Positions 8,860 through 18,040 of a stretch of 61,030 nt of DNA are shown here, one piece after another; the stretch's first letter is position 1; each line of letters begins with the position of its first letter. The DNA comes from Streptomyces sp. NBS 14/10 (lineage in GTDB: Bacteria; Actinomycetota; Actinomycetes; Streptomycetales; Streptomycetaceae): NCBI RefSeq assembly GCF_002224125.1, contig NZ_NCSM01000050.1:1-61030 (forward strand). The letters run 5' to 3'. The position numbers and the translations under genes were made by a program. Under the pieces are notes generated by a model, which was given only the letters and a program-made list of their open reading frames with translations, made no database searches and had not been told where the DNA came from.

Positions 8860-10599
8860 TCAGGGGCGGGGAATGTTTCGCAGGTTGGCGCGGGCCAGGT
8901 CGAGCATCTTGCCGACGCCCCCGTCGAGCACTGTCCGGCCCGCGGCGAAGGCGAATCCCTTGACCTGGGCTGCCGAGATGTGCGGCGGGATCGACAGCGC
9001 GTTGGGGTCGGTCACCAGGTCGACCAGGAACGGTCCGTCGTGGGCGAGCGCCCGCTTGAGTCCCTCGACGACATCCCCGGGGCGCTCGATGCGGATCGCC
9101 TCGATGCCCGCGCTGCGGGCGATCGCCGCATAGTCCACCGGCTCGTGGTCGGTCTCGTGCTCGGGCAGCCCCTCGACCAGCATCTCCAACTTCACCATGC
9201 CCAGGGAGGAGTTGTTGAAGACGATCGTCTTCACCGGCAGATCGTGCAGTTTCACTGTGAGCAACTCGCCCATCAGCATGCCCAGTCCGCCGTCACCCGA
9301 CATCGATATCACCTGGCGGCCGGCGTAAGCGAACTGCGCGCCGATGGCGTGCGGCAGCGCGTTGGCCATCGTGCCGTGCAGGAACGAACCGATCACCCGG
9401 CGCCGCCCATTGGGGGTCAGATAACGCGCCGCCCAAACGTTGGACATGCCGGTGTCCACGGCGAACACAGCGTCGTCAGCCGCGAGTTCGTCCAGAACCG
9501 AGGCCGCGTACTCAGGGTGGATCGGGGTGTGCCGCTCGACGTCGTGGGTGTAGGCGGAGACCACCGTCTCCAGCGACTTGGCATGTTTGTCCAGCATCCG
9601 GTCCAGATAGGTACGGCCCCGCTTCGCCTCGACCAACGGCAGCACAGCCCGCAGCGTCTCCCGGACGTCGCCGTGGACCCCGAGTTCCAGCACAGTACGA
9701 CGGCCGAGGCGGCCCGCATCGTGGTCGATCTGCACGGTCCGTGCCTGCGGCAGGAAGTCGTTGTACGGGAAGTCGGTGCCGAGCAAGACGACCAGGTCGG
9801 CCTCGTGCATTGCGTCGAAGCAGGCGCCGTAGCCCAGCAGACCGCTCATGCCCACGTCGTACGGGTTGTCGAACTGGATCCACTCCTTGCCCCGCAGGGT
9901 GTGCCCGATGGGGGCGGCAGCCTTCTCGGCGAGCGCCATGACCTCGGCGTGCGCGTCCCTCACTCCCGCACCGCAGAACAGCATCACCTTCCGAGCCACG
10001 TTCACCTTCTCGGCCAGCGCCCGAACCTGTGTGTCCGGCGCGATGACCCGGCCGCGCTCAGTGACCAGGTCGCTGCTTCCCGTCGGGTGAGTCGCCGCGT
10101 CGTGCGCGACATCGCCCGGTATCACCAGGACTGACACCGCGCTGTTGCCAAGAGCCCGCTGCATGGCGATCCGCAGAACCCGGGGCATCTGCCCGGGGGT
10201 GCTGATCATCTCGCAGTAGTCGCTGCACTCCGTGAATAGCCTTTCCGGGTGGGTCTCTTGGAAGAAGCCGGTGCCGATCTGGTGGGACGGGATGTGCGAG
10301 GCGAGTGCCAGCACGGGCGCACCGGAGCGGTGGGCGTCGTACAGTCCCTGGATCAGATGCGTGTTTCCGGGGCCACAGCTTCCGGCACACACCGCGAGCT
10401 TGCCGGTCAGTTGTGCCTCCGCTGCCGCGGCGAAGGCGGCGGCCTCCTCGTTCCGTACATGCACCCACTCGATGCCGTCGGTACGGCGCACCGCGTCGAC
10501 CACCGAATTCAGGCTGTCACCCACCACGCCGTAGATCCGCTCCACGCCCGCCTGGCGCAGGATGTCCACCATCTGCTGGGCCACGGTCAGATTCCGCAT
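8860..10599 (-). CDS. poxB: thiamine-diphosphate-dependent pyruvate oxidase/dehydrogenase (PoxB-like)
   Basis: 579 aa from the ATG at 10599, which follows GAGGGGAGAAG; the in-frame ATG at 10626 lacks a ribosome site. Three domains of the family are visible: N-terminal PYR domain with the catalytic-Glu region HVRNEEAAAFAAAAEAQLTG, a central FAD/nucleotide domain (LFCGAGVRDAHAEVMALAEK), and a C-terminal PP domain with GDGGLGMLMGELLTVK...NNSSLGM, the thiamine diphosphate motif. PoxB-type enzymes decarboxylate pyruvate oxidatively at the membrane, passing electrons to quinone; a related alpha-keto acid is possible. A TTGA-N4-TCAA-like box lies 64 bp upstream, linking it to the neighbouring redox genes. 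Confidence 0.87.
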   Translation of the reverse strand: MRNLTVAQQMVDILRQAGVERIYGVVGDSLNSVVDAVRRTDGIEWVHVRNEEAAAFAAAAEAQLTGKLAVCAGSCGPGNTHLIQGLYDAHRSGAPVLALASHIPSHQIGTGFFQETHPERLFTECSDYCEMISTPGQMPRVLRIAMQRALGNSAVSVLVIPGDVAHDAATHPTGSSDLVTERGRVIAPDTQVRALAEKVNVARKVMLFCGAGVRDAHAEVMALAEKAAAPIGHTLRGKEWIQFDNPYDVGMSGLLGYGACFDAMHEADLVVLLGTDFPYNDFLPQARTVQIDHDAGRLGRRTVLELGVHGDVRETLRAVLPLVEAKRGRTYLDRMLDKHAKSLETVVSAYTHDVERHTPIHPEYAASVLDELAADDAVFAVDTGMSNVWAARYLTPNGRRRVIGSFLHGTMANALPHAIGAQFAYAGRQVISMSGDGGLGMLMGELLTVKLHDLPVKTIVFNNSSLGMVKLEMLVEGLPEHETDHEPVDYAAIARSAGIEAIRIERPGDVVEGLKRALAHDGPFLVDLVTDPNALSIPPHISAAQVKGFAFAAGRTVLDGGVGKMLDLARANLRNIPRP

Positions 10600-10662
10600 C
10601 ACCGGACTTCTCCCCTCGGGCTGCACACCCGTCTCATGTGACTCTCGACAGCCTCAATATGG

Positions 10663-10674
10663 TTGATGCATCCA
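10663..10674. promoter_or_regulatory. TTGA-N4-TCAA box upstream of poxB-like gene
   Basis: TTGATGCATCCA, one mismatch from the window consensus; the core TGATGCATC-like arms are the same as at 20354. It is followed on the plus strand by CTATAG. It sits 64 bp before the poxB-like start, where a repressor would block transcription. Confidence 0.5.
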
Positions 10675-10708
10675 CTATAGAGGCATGGGCGCCCGGGGGC
10701 CTTGGCCC

Positions 10709-11047
10709 TCAGCCGAGCTGCGCCTTCAGCCACCGCAGGACGTCGGGTGTGACAGGGTCGGTGATGTCCGCGAACTCGTCGTGCCGCTTGAGGAACTTGG
10801 CGACGTAGGGGCAGACGGGGACGATCCGCATTCCGGATGCGCGCACGTCGGCGAGTGCCTGCTGGACCAGGTGCGGGCCCAGCCCCTGGCCTGCGAACGC
10901 CTCGTCGACCTCCGTGTGGAAGAAGACACGTTGCACGCCCAGGTCACGGTAAGCGGTCAGTCCCGCGCGTCGGCCGTCGACCAGGATCTCGTACCGGCGA
11001 TCGGCGTCCGCCCGCTCGACGACCGTAGTGGTGGAGGACTCACTCAT
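10709..11047 (-). CDS. GNAT family N-acetyltransferase, short YjdJ/GCN5-related type
   Basis: 112 aa. It matches the small GNAT family (PF14542-like): RVFFHTEVDEAFAGQGLGPH carries the acetyl-CoA-binding loop Q/R-x-G-x-G/A, then LVQQALADVRASGMRIVPVC and PYVAKFLKRHDEFADI. These single-domain proteins acetylate an unknown acceptor. The start at 11047 lies 22 bp after the pirin stop on the same strand, so the two are probably one transcription unit. Two similar GNATs occur at 19968 and 27627, and a stub at 6563. Confidence 0.85.
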   Translation of the reverse strand: MSESSTTTVVERADADRRYEILVDGRRAGLTAYRDLGVQRVFFHTEVDEAFAGQGLGPHLVQQALADVRASGMRIVPVCPYVAKFLKRHDEFADITDPVTPDVLRWLKAQLG

Positions 11048-11069
11048 GGTGTGCCTTTCGTGAGGGAGG

Positions 11070-12068
11070 TCAGCGGGTCGGTGGGTTCCGGCGCGGTGTG
11101 ATGACGGCGTTCGGCAGGGCCGGTGCGGGAAGGCGGCCGCCGGGAAATTCCTTGATGACGCCGAAGCGGTCGGAGGAGGCTTCCCAGTCCTCGCGGGCCT
11201 TCACAATGTCCTCGTGGCTGCGACCGATGAAGTTCCACCACATGACGATCTCCTCCCCGAAGGGAGGTCCCCCGAGGAGGACGACCCGCGCCGGGGCGTC
11301 GGTCTCGTTGACCGTCGTCAGGACATCCGCGCCGCGAGGGACGTAGCCGAGTTCGGCAGGCCGCAGCACAGTGTCGATCAGGCGGATGTCCCCGCTGTCC
11401 ACGAGGAGGCCGTGCTCGAAGGTCGCGTCCACGGCGAGGGTGAGCGTCCTGTGCGGTTCGATGACGATCTCGGCGCCGAGCAGCGGCGTGAAGGCCCGGA
11501 CCGGGGAGGTCCGGCCGGCGAGCGAGCCCAGGAATACCCTGATCTCGGCCCCGTCGACCTGCGCGGGTTCAGGCACGTAGTGCTGGAAGTCCCGGGCGGT
11601 GTTGCGGTGTTCCTCGGGCAGCGCGACCCACAGCTGGACGCCGTGGATGACGGTGGTGTTCGGAGTGGAGACCTCTGAGTGGGCGATGCCGTATCCGCCG
11701 GTCATGAGGTTCATCTCGCCGGGCCGGACCAGGGCGTGGGTGCCGAGGGTGTCGCGATGCTCGACCTCTCCACTGAACAGCCAGCTCACCGTCTGCAGTC
11801 CGGTGTGCGGATGCGGGGGCAGGTCCATGCCACCCGACGCGGCGACCTGGTGCGGACCGTAGTGATCGGCGAAGCACCAGGCGCCGATGAGTGAGCGCTC
11901 CCGCTGGGGCAGTGTCCGCCGCACACGCATCGCGCGCGGACCGCCGAGGGGGACCTCGCGCGCCGACAGGACGTCGACGCGGGGGGCTCCGGTCGGCCGG
12001 TCACCTTCGACGAGCGCACCGCGGCGTAGGGCCGCGGCATCGGTTTCCGTGTTGCCCACCGAGAGCAC
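11070..12068 (-). CDS. pirin family protein
   Basis: 332 aa, bicupin. The first cupin carries GMDLPPHPHTGLQTVSWLFS with the metal-binding His residues and GEVEHRDTLGT, then LMTGGYGIAHSEVS and HGVQLWVALPEEHR, all hallmark pirin segments. Bacterial pirins bind iron; some have quercetinase activity and some modulate pyruvate metabolism. A poxB-like pyruvate enzyme is two genes downstream on the same strand, so a link to pyruvate flux is possible (inference). Divergent from the AhpD-like gene at 12182, with a shared TTGA-N4-TCAA box between them. First gene of the pirin-GNAT unit. Confidence 0.88.
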   Translation of the reverse strand: MLSVGNTETDAAALRRGALVEGDRPTGAPRVDVLSAREVPLGGPRAMRVRRTLPQRERSLIGAWCFADHYGPHQVAASGGMDLPPHPHTGLQTVSWLFSGEVEHRDTLGTHALVRPGEMNLMTGGYGIAHSEVSTPNTTVIHGVQLWVALPEEHRNTARDFQHYVPEPAQVDGAEIRVFLGSLAGRTSPVRAFTPLLGAEIVIEPHRTLTLAVDATFEHGLLVDSGDIRLIDTVLRPAELGYVPRGADVLTTVNETDAPARVVLLGGPPFGEEIVMWWNFIGRSHEDIVKAREDWEASSDRFGVIKEFPGGRLPAPALPNAVITPRRNPPTR

Positions 12069-12084
12069 CTCCCGCTCGATCTGG

Positions 12085-12103
12085 TTGTCGCATCAACTAT
12101 AAT
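12085..12103. promoter_or_regulatory. TTGA-N4-TCAA box with TATAAT, pirin/AhpD divergent promoter
   Basis: TTGTCGCATCAA (12085-12096, one mismatch) is followed directly by TATAAT (12098-12103), which would be a -10 element for the rightward AhpD-like gene. A repressor on this box would cover both divergent promoters. Confidence 0.5.
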
Positions 12104-12181
12104 GCCACGAGGGCAGGCCGATGGCCACAGCACCCGCACGAACACGGGCCACTTTGAGCGTGGCTCGAAGGAGGCCCCGCC

Positions 12182-12670
12182 GTGAGCAACTACCCCAGCA
12201 GTTCCCCACCCCGCAGGATCTTCGTCGACAAGCAGAGCCCCAAGGCCTTCCTTGCCCTGGTGCAGGTTTCGGAGGCGGTCCGGGCAACAGCCTCCGAGGC
12301 CGGACTCGACCGCACCACGGTGGAACTGATCAACCTCCGTGTGTCGCAGCTCAACGGCTGCGCCTACTGCCTCGACGTGCACACCAGGGCGGCCCTGCGC
12401 GCCGGTGAATCACCGCAGAGACTCGGTGTCCTGAGCGCATGGCGGGACACCGGCCTGTTCACGCCCTCGGAGCGTGCGGCCCTGGCGCTGGCCGAGGCCA
12501 CAACCGATCCGGTGAACACCGCGGCTCAGACATCCGCCTACGAGGCCGCCCGGCAGGTTCTCCCCGAGGCTCAGGTCTCAGCTGCGATCTGGGTGGCGGT
12601 CACCATCAACGCGTTCAATCGCGTGTCGGTCATGAGCAAGCACCCGGTGCCGTCGCCTCCCGCCAAGTAG
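12182..12670 (+). CDS. carboxymuconolactone decarboxylase / AhpD-like alkylhydroperoxidase family protein
   Basis: 162 aa. The active-site signature is NGCAYCLDVHTRAALRAGES (about residues 58-77), the C-x-x-C-x3-H arrangement of AhpD-type peroxidases, with the usual upstream TTVELINLRVSQL helix. Such proteins reduce peroxides through the vicinal cysteines. The ATG at 12182 is preceded by a purine-rich GAAGGAGG site. It is divergent from pirin and controlled by the same box, which fits a peroxide or electrophile response. The downstream MarR gene faces it. Confidence 0.87.
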   Translation: MSNYPSSSPPRRIFVDKQSPKAFLALVQVSEAVRATASEAGLDRTTVELINLRVSQLNGCAYCLDVHTRAALRAGESPQRLGVLSAWRDTGLFTPSERAALALAEATTDPVNTAAQTSAYEAARQVLPEAQVSAAIWVAVTINAFNRVSVMSKHPVPSPPAK

Positions 12671-12724
12671 GGGCGGTCGGCCCGCCACACCGGGCTGTCG
12701 AGGTCGCAGCGGCGACGGGGCAAC

Positions 12725-13282
12725 TCATGGCCCCCTTCGTTCTCTTCCCGCTCCCTCAGCGGCCACCGCGGCGACGCTCACGCCGGCCACATGACGCAGG
12801 CCGGGCCGCCCTTCGCGAGAGGCTGGTTCCTCGCCGAGCCTCTCCAACACGCGCTCGGAGATCCGAGCCAGCAACCGCAGCTCGGACGGCGTGACATGGT
12901 CGAGGAAGAGCTCACGCACCGCCTTCACATGACGCGGGGCGGCGGCTTCGACCAACGCTCGCCCCTCGTCCGTGATCGCCACGAACGTGCCACGGCCGTC
13001 TTCGGCACACTCGTCCCGCACCACCAGACCACGCTGCACCATCCGGGTGATGTGGTGGGACATCCGGCTCTTCTCCCACTCCAACGCCCTGGCGATGTCC
13101 AGAAGCCGCCGCCGGTCCGGTACGTCCGCCAGCTCGGCCAGTACGGCGAAGTCCGCAGGCGAGACGTTGAACTCCGTCTGCAACAAGCGAGACAACCGGC
13201 CCATGAGTCTCTCATTCATGCGGACGAAGCTCCGCCACGCACGCTGCTCCTCCGCCGTCAACCTACCCACCGCCTGTTCCAT
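12725..13282 (-). CDS. MarR family transcriptional regulator
   Basis: 185 aa if it starts at ATG 13282 (MEQAVGRLTAEEQRAWRSFV). A longer upstream frame is noncoding-like, and the ribosome site is weak, so the start is not certain. Winged-helix features: LSRLLQTEFNVSPADFAVLA, RRRLLDIARALEWEKSRMSH, HITRMVQRGLVVRDECAEDG (wing with DxRG-like turn). It is 64 bp downstream of the NmrA-like gene on the same strand. Its recognition helix, EWEKSRMSHHITRM, nearly matches that of the MarR at 20567 (EWEKSRMSHQVTRM), so both may recognise the repeated TTGA-N4-TCAA box (inference). Confidence 0.85.
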   Translation of the reverse strand: MEQAVGRLTAEEQRAWRSFVRMNERLMGRLSRLLQTEFNVSPADFAVLAELADVPDRRRLLDIARALEWEKSRMSHHITRMVQRGLVVRDECAEDGRGTFVAITDEGRALVEAAAPRHVKAVRELFLDHVTPSELRLLARISERVLERLGEEPASREGRPGLRHVAGVSVAAVAAEGAGRERRGP

Positions 13283-13346
13283 GAAGAGGCTGCGGCCGCT
13301 CGTCGGTGGTCCGGCCCCCGGGGTATGGCCCGCCGGCGGTAGCGGG

Positions 13347-14297
13347 TCAGCCCACCTGGATGTTCGCGGCGTTCCGGGCGAGCCAGTCGTCGAGGCTCTC
13401 GAGTGCCGGGTTGATCTCCCGCAGGAGGTCCAGGTCGCGGGCGCCGGTGAACTCCTGGTCGAAGTCGCCGTAGTACTGAAACATGTTGGCGATCTCGTCA
13501 CCCGCCGGTACGCCCAGGGAGCGGAAGACGTCGTAGGGCACCGACTGGAAGCGCACCGGCTCGCCGATCGCGGCGCCCAGCTTCTGCGCGTACTGGGCGC
13601 CGGTCAGGTGGTCGCCGGCGAGGCCGACGGTCTGGCCGATGAACCGCTCACTGTCCTTGAGGATGGCGAGCGCCGTGCGGCCGATGTCGTTCACGTCCAC
13701 GCCGGCCAGCAGTTTGCCTTCCTCAAGCGGCAGTGTCAGCGTCAGTACGCCGTCCTCGGCCCGCTTGGGACCCATCATCGACAGGAAGCCCTGGAAGAAG
13801 AAGGTGGTGTTGAGGAAGGTGGTCGGCACCCCTGCCTGCCGAAACAGCTCGTTGCCCTCGCCCTTGGCGTCGAAGTGCGGGACGTTGTACTTCTCCTGCA
13901 GGACGGGCATCCGCTCGTCCTGCAGCGGCAGCAGTTCACGGGTGTCCTCCAGCGTCGACCACACCACGTGCCGCAGCCCGGCGTTCTTCGCGGACCGCAC
14001 CAGGACCTCGATCTCCTCAGTCTCCTTGGCCGCCGAACCGTGGGCCCAGAAGTTGGTGACGAGGAAGGCGCCGTAGGCACCCTCGAACGCCTTGTGCACG
14101 GACGGCTCGTCATGGAAATCCGCCCGCACGACCTCCGCACCGAGCTGCGCGAGTTCCTTGGCCGCGGGCGAGCCGGGGTTTCTGGTCAGCGCACGCACCG
14201 TGAACCCCGAGTCCGGATCGGCGAGGATCGCCCGGGCGGTGCCGCCTCCCTGGGCACCGGTCGCACCGGCAACCGCGATGACCTTCTTCTCACTCAT
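13347..14297 (-). CDS. NmrA-like NAD(P)-binding family protein
   Basis: 316 aa from ATG 14297, which has a GGGGTAAT ribosome site; the frame's earlier ATG at 14315 overlaps that site. The Rossmann glycine motif is AVAGATGAQGGGTARAIL at the N-terminus, followed by AEVVRADFHDEPSVHKAFEG (acidic end of beta strands) and KYNVPHFDAKGEGNELFRQA. NmrA-like/QOR2-like proteins sense or use NAD(P)H, some as quinone reductases and some as regulators; no catalytic Tyr-Lys pair stands out. First gene of an apparent NmrA-MarR operon with two operator boxes in its promoter. Confidence 0.86.
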   Translation of the reverse strand: MSEKKVIAVAGATGAQGGGTARAILADPDSGFTVRALTRNPGSPAAKELAQLGAEVVRADFHDEPSVHKAFEGAYGAFLVTNFWAHGSAAKETEEIEVLVRSAKNAGLRHVVWSTLEDTRELLPLQDERMPVLQEKYNVPHFDAKGEGNELFRQAGVPTTFLNTTFFFQGFLSMMGPKRAEDGVLTLTLPLEEGKLLAGVDVNDIGRTALAILKDSERFIGQTVGLAGDHLTGAQYAQKLGAAIGEPVRFQSVPYDVFRSLGVPAGDEIANMFQYYGDFDQEFTGARDLDLLREINPALESLDDWLARNAANIQVG

Positions 14298-14325
14298 GCC
14301 ATTACCCCTACGCACAGAGATATTA

Positions 14326-14369
14326 TTGACGCATCAACTGAAGCGCATCCTGGTTGATTAATCAACCAG
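14326..14369. promoter_or_regulatory. tandem TTGA-N4-TCAA boxes upstream of NmrA-like gene
   Basis: TTGACGCATCAA at 14326-14337 and, 16 bp away, CTGGTTGATTAATCAACCAG at 14350-14369, a 20-bp perfect palindrome with the same half-sites. They lie 29-72 bp upstream of the NmrA-like start, consistent with negative control by a dimeric MarR-type protein. Confidence 0.6.
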
Positions 14370-14850
14370 TGGCACGAATTTCAGCCGCGATCGCTGCGAA
14401 AGTCACCTGAGTGGCACAACACGACCGGCCAGACGCCCGGCTCAGCCAGACCGGGATGGTTCCCGTGATGCACGCGCGGGCGGCGTCCGGAGTTGCCACG
14501 CTCGCGAGGGCGCCGTCCACGGAGACAAGAGGTAACCCCGTGGCAAGCACCTGGCCCACACCGATGCTCCGGCACAACTTCCCGACCATCTTCAAACGTT
14601 CCCGGCTGCGGCCTTCTCCCCCGCAGCCTTCGTATCCGCCGCACGGAGCCGACAGCCACGATCAGGGCATCGCGGAACGCTGGACCCCCGCCGAGGTGTT
14701 GCCGTACGTGTACTCCATCGAGCTCAGCTCGTTCAGCAGGCGCTGTCGCGATGCGTCGGAATCCGACTCCTTCAGTCCCCGGCGAAGGTAGTGGATCGGC
14801 CGGCCGCTGCCCTCGCAGCCCGGGGGAAGGCTGCGGGCTTCGGCTGCCGG
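14370..14850. other. no recognisable gene
   Basis: Short frames exist on both strands, for example SIGVGQVLATGLPLVSVDGA on the minus strand, but none has a start with a ribosome site or a family I recognise. Probably debris left of the transposase remnant. Confidence 0.3.
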
Positions 14851-15687
14851 GCGGTAGTCGCCGACTGCGCCTACTTAAGTCAGCGATGACTGGTACCTCG
14901 CACTGCGCGAGGCCGGCCTGGCCTACGTGGTCGCCCTCAAGCCGCACCGCGGCACCTGGGCTCGCCGACCAGCCGCACACCCCCATCGAAGCCGCCCACG
15001 CCCTGACCTGGCGCAATGCCAAGCGTCCAGGCGACTGGACACCCGTGGAGCGTCACTTCCGCGACACGCACACCGAGACCTGGTGGGCCGCCGATGTCTA
15101 CCTGGGCGCTACGGACCCGACTCACCCTGCCGGCTGGTCGTGGCCACCACCGACCCAGCCGGCCTGCCGGAGAAGGCCACCTGGTACCTGACTACCAACC
15201 TGCCTCACCCCGACGCATCCCATGCCACCCCCAGCCCGCACCCGCCGGCCGACCTCGCCGAGATCGTCCGCCTCTACGGCCTGCGTCCGTGGATCGAGCA
15301 GAGCTACAAGCAGATCAAGGACGAACTCGGCCGGGCCGACTTCCAAGTCCGCTCCGACCGCCCCATCCGCCGCCACCAGACCCTGGTCAACTGCCGCCTT
15401 CTCCTTCTGCTGGGACCAATGGTTCACCCCACCCGGACCCCTGGATGCCACCGCGCCGGACCCGTGCCCCGACGAGGGGCCAGAGAGGGGGACCGGCCCG
15501 TCCCACCAGCCCCAACAGCCTTGGTGGCCCGGGTCCTTACGAGCCATCCGTTCCTGGCCCACCCCCCGCCGTCACCCTCAACCGATGGTGGCGAGCCTGG
15601 ACGGACACGGACCCACCCTCCGAGCTCCAGGCCCTGATCGACGCGGTCACCACCGGACACGGCATTGACCTCTACCTCCGGATTTAA
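14851..15687 (+). pseudogene. IS701/IS4-type transposase, multiple frameshifts
   Basis: Successive frames give AVVADCAY (catalytic Asp region), DWYLALREAGLAYVVALKPH, TPVERHFRDTHTETWWAADV, DPAGLPEKATWYLTTNLP, VRLYGLRPWIEQSYKQIKDE (catalytic Glu region), FSFCWDQWFTPPG and a final ALIDAVTTGHGIDLYLRI stop. At least four frame changes are needed, and the N-terminus is missing. A dead DDE transposase that once had the DDE fold of the IS4/IS701 superfamily. Confidence 0.75.
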
Positions 15688-15691
15688 CGAA

Positions 15692-16350
15692 CTACCGGTA
15701 GGTGGTGTGAAGAAACTGGGTGACAGCGCGGTCAGGATCGGGCGCTACGCGGACGGCCTCGTTGGGCAGAAGGAACTGCTTGAACTCAGAGCTGAAGTAG
15801 GCGTCTTGGGGGCCGACCGGGTAATCGGCGAACCCGCCGGGGTTCGGGGTAGGTGCAGGCGTAAAGGCACCTTCCTCTCCACCCCCGGGCCAGAACCCGC
15901 GGCTGGACAGTTCCCGGGAGCAGCCCTCGACCATGTCCCAGTCCCCGCAGTTGGGTGCGCCGCCGGAGTGGAAGAGCCGACCGCCCGGAGAAGCGGGTGC
16001 AGGCGAGATCCATCGCGCCCCAGAAGAAGTGCACCGGGCTGACCTTGCCGACGAAGTGCGACCTGAACTCGCCCATTTCCCGATTGGCCTGCAGCAGCTG
16101 TCGCCTGAACAGGGCAGCCGCTTCGCCGTCGTAGGAGGCGTGGTCGTGGTCCTCGGCAAAGGGGATCGCCGACTGGACCTCGTTGGGGCGCGGATGGATC
16201 GGGGCCTCGATCCCGAGCTCATCGAGCGTGCGCAGGATCCGGGTGTAAAACTCGGCGATCGGCATGGGCCGGAGCGGGGAAGCTTCGCGCGCCGTTGTCG
16301 CTGCTGCGGACTTCGAGCTGGTGGCCGACGAAGTCGAATTCGATCTGCCC
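15692..16350 (-). pseudogene. DUF5996 family protein, truncated and frameshifted
   Basis: Segments in order on the minus strand are QIEFDFVGHQLEVRSSDNGA, MPIAEFYTRILRTLDELGIE, PFAEDHDHASYDGEAAALFR, FVGKVSPVHFFWGAMDLACT and, after a frame change, GDWDMVEGCSRELSSRGFWP through AYFSSEFKQFLLPNEAV to the stop at 15692. That order and the HFFWG motif are typical of DUF5996. At least two frameshifts occur and the first ~100 residues are missing. Function of the family is unknown. Confidence 0.7.
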
Positions 16351-16519
16351 CGGCGCGGTACGGGATGGTCGACGTCGTCAACCAGCGGGGGCTGACGTGT
16401 TCCTGATGAGCATTGCTGATTTTTCCTGAGGTCTTGCGAAGTGAGTCGGAGACGTGCTGGTCATAGGCGTGCTCCAGAGTTCGGACGGGATGGTTCCCAC
16501 TGGTGTCCGCTACGCGAAA

Positions 16520-16539
16520 ACCTGACGCCGACTTCAGGT
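16520..16539. promoter_or_regulatory. candidate MerR operator
   Basis: ACCTGA (16520-16525) and TCAGGT (16534-16539) form a 6-bp inverted repeat with an 8-bp spacer, 36 bp before the MerR gene start. MerR proteins typically bind such dyads inside an over-long promoter spacer, so autoregulation is likely. Confidence 0.5.
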
Positions 16540-16574
16540 GCAAGCGGGACGTGGAGTCGAGTCAGGAGGTCGGG

Positions 16575-16937
16575 ATGCGGATCGGAGAGGTCGCCGCGAA
16601 GGCGGGCGTCAGCGTCAGGGCGCTGCGCTACTACAAGCAGCAGGACTTGCTCCGCTCCTCCCGGAATCCCGCGGGCCAGCGCCGGTATCCGGACGGTGCC
16701 GTCGAACGGGTCAGGCTGATCCAACAGCTGTACTCCGTAAACCTGACCAGCAGAACCATTCGCGAGGTGCTGCCGTTCGCTGACTCCGGCGGGGCGTCAC
16801 CGGAACTGCCGGAGCTGCTCGGCGCCGAACGCGACCGCCTCGACCGGCAGATGACGGACCTGCAAAACGTGCGCAGGCGGCTGCGCGACTGCATCACCGA
16901 GGCGCGCAATCATGGCGGAACAGGAAGTTCATCCTGA
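16575..16937 (+). CDS. MerR family transcriptional regulator
   Basis: 120 aa from ATG 16575 with AGGAGG eight bases upstream; the frame's earlier ATG at 16503 covers the operator. MRIGEVAAKAGVSVRALRYY is the classic MerR helix-turn-helix, followed by the wing NPAGQRRYPDGAVERVRLIQ and a dimerisation coiled coil rich in L and R. The C-terminus ends soon after the coil, so it has no large ligand domain; no metal-binding cysteine is present. Targets unknown; the dyad at 16520 suggests autoregulation. It faces the alpha/beta hydrolase gene. Confidence 0.87.
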   Translation: MRIGEVAAKAGVSVRALRYYKQQDLLRSSRNPAGQRRYPDGAVERVRLIQQLYSVNLTSRTIREVLPFADSGGASPELPELLGAERDRLDRQMTDLQNVRRRLRDCITEARNHGGTGSSS

Positions 16938-17083
16938 ACCAGGGGGCAACGGGCCGAGTGGGCAGTTGATACGTCGACGGCACCAGGAGCGTGTCCGGGA
17001 GGCGACCACTTCCCTTACCGGCTCAGGAGAAGCGGTCAACGCCCGCCGGCGCTGTGACCACATGGGTTCGCCGGTTCGGATGC

Positions 17084-17998
17084 CTACAGGTTGTCGACGT
17101 AGAAGTTCGTGAGCCGTTCGACGGCGGCGTCGACGTATTCGGGCTCGTCGTACATCTCGTAGTGGCCGGCGCCCTCGATCACCATCAGGTCGACCGGGTT
17201 GGGGGCCATCTTCCACAGCTGCATGCCCGCCTCGTAGGAGCCTGTGTTGCCGATGCGTCCGGCGAGGATGACCTGCAGTGGCTGGGTCATGAGTGGGTCG
17301 ACCAGGTGGAACGCGTCGTAGCCCAGCAGGAGGGAGTCGCTGCGCGAGAGGCGGCGGTTGGTGGAGTGCTCGTTGCCGCCCCGCTCGGTGCGGTAGTAGG
17401 TAATAGCCTGCGTGGTGTCGATATCGGTCAGACCGGCTGCCGCGGCGTCCTCCAGGGTGTCGGGCAGCCAGTTCGCTCGGGTCATCTCGCCCAAGCGGGC
17501 CTCTTCGATGCGCGCGTCGGCGAGGGCGTCGAGTGCGGCGTCCGGGCCGTCGGGCTGGAAGCCGCGGAACGAGGTGCCCATGTTGCCGGGGACCACGGTT
17601 CCGACCGCCTTGATGCGGTGGTCCGTGCGGGCGGTGTGCACGGCGTAGCCGCCGCCGGCGCAGATGCCGAGGACGCCGATGCGCTGCGGGTCGATGCCGG
17701 GGGTCGTGGTGAGCGCGTCGATGGCGTAGGAGATGTCCTCACCGCGGCGGTAGGGGTCTTCGAGGTCGCGGGGTTCGCCTCCGCTCTGCCCCTGGTGACC
17801 GGGATCGAAGACGAGCATCGCGATGCCGCGGGCGGCGAGGCGGGACGCGTAGTTCGCACCGATCTGCTCCTTCACGCTGCTGCCGGGCGTGGAGAGCACC
17901 ACGGCGCGCAGCGGCGCGGCGCTGTCGGCGTTGTCGGGCAGGTGAAGGTCGGCCGCGAGCTCGATCGGTCCGCGCGGGATCGTGATGTGCTGAAGCAT
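17084..17998 (-). CDS. alpha/beta hydrolase (YcjY/dienelactone-hydrolase-like)
   Basis: 304 aa from ATG 17998. A further-upstream frame start at 18046 would overlap the operator. The nucleophile elbow is LGICAGGGYAVHTART, G-x-C-x-G, so the nucleophile is cysteine as in dienelactone hydrolases and YcjY-like proteins. MLVFDPGHQGQSGGEPRDLE is the oxyanion/loop region, VDLMVIEGAGHYEMYDEPEY carries the catalytic His, and QVILAGRIGNTGSYE is near the acidic position. Substrate unknown. Divergent from a MarR gene at 18108, which probably controls it. Confidence 0.85.
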   Translation of the reverse strand: MLQHITIPRGPIELAADLHLPDNADSAAPLRAVVLSTPGSSVKEQIGANYASRLAARGIAMLVFDPGHQGQSGGEPRDLEDPYRRGEDISYAIDALTTTPGIDPQRIGVLGICAGGGYAVHTARTDHRIKAVGTVVPGNMGTSFRGFQPDGPDAALDALADARIEEARLGEMTRANWLPDTLEDAAAAGLTDIDTTQAITYYRTERGGNEHSTNRRLSRSDSLLLGYDAFHLVDPLMTQPLQVILAGRIGNTGSYEAGMQLWKMAPNPVDLMVIEGAGHYEMYDEPEYVDAAVERLTNFYVDNL

Positions 17999-18040
17999 GG
18001 ACAGCGCCCTTCGTGAGACCATTCTTCCATAGCTGCGCCA

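Noticed and set aside
8842..10134. 430-codon plus-strand frame
   Set aside because: Antisense to the PoxB-like gene; composition typical of shadow frames.
12972..14357. 461-codon plus-strand frame
   Set aside because: Antisense to MarR and NmrA-like genes, no motif.
16966..16977. TTGATACGTCGA resembling the TTGA-N4-TCAA box
   Set aside because: One mismatch, located between the 3' ends of two convergent genes, no promoter context; likely chance.
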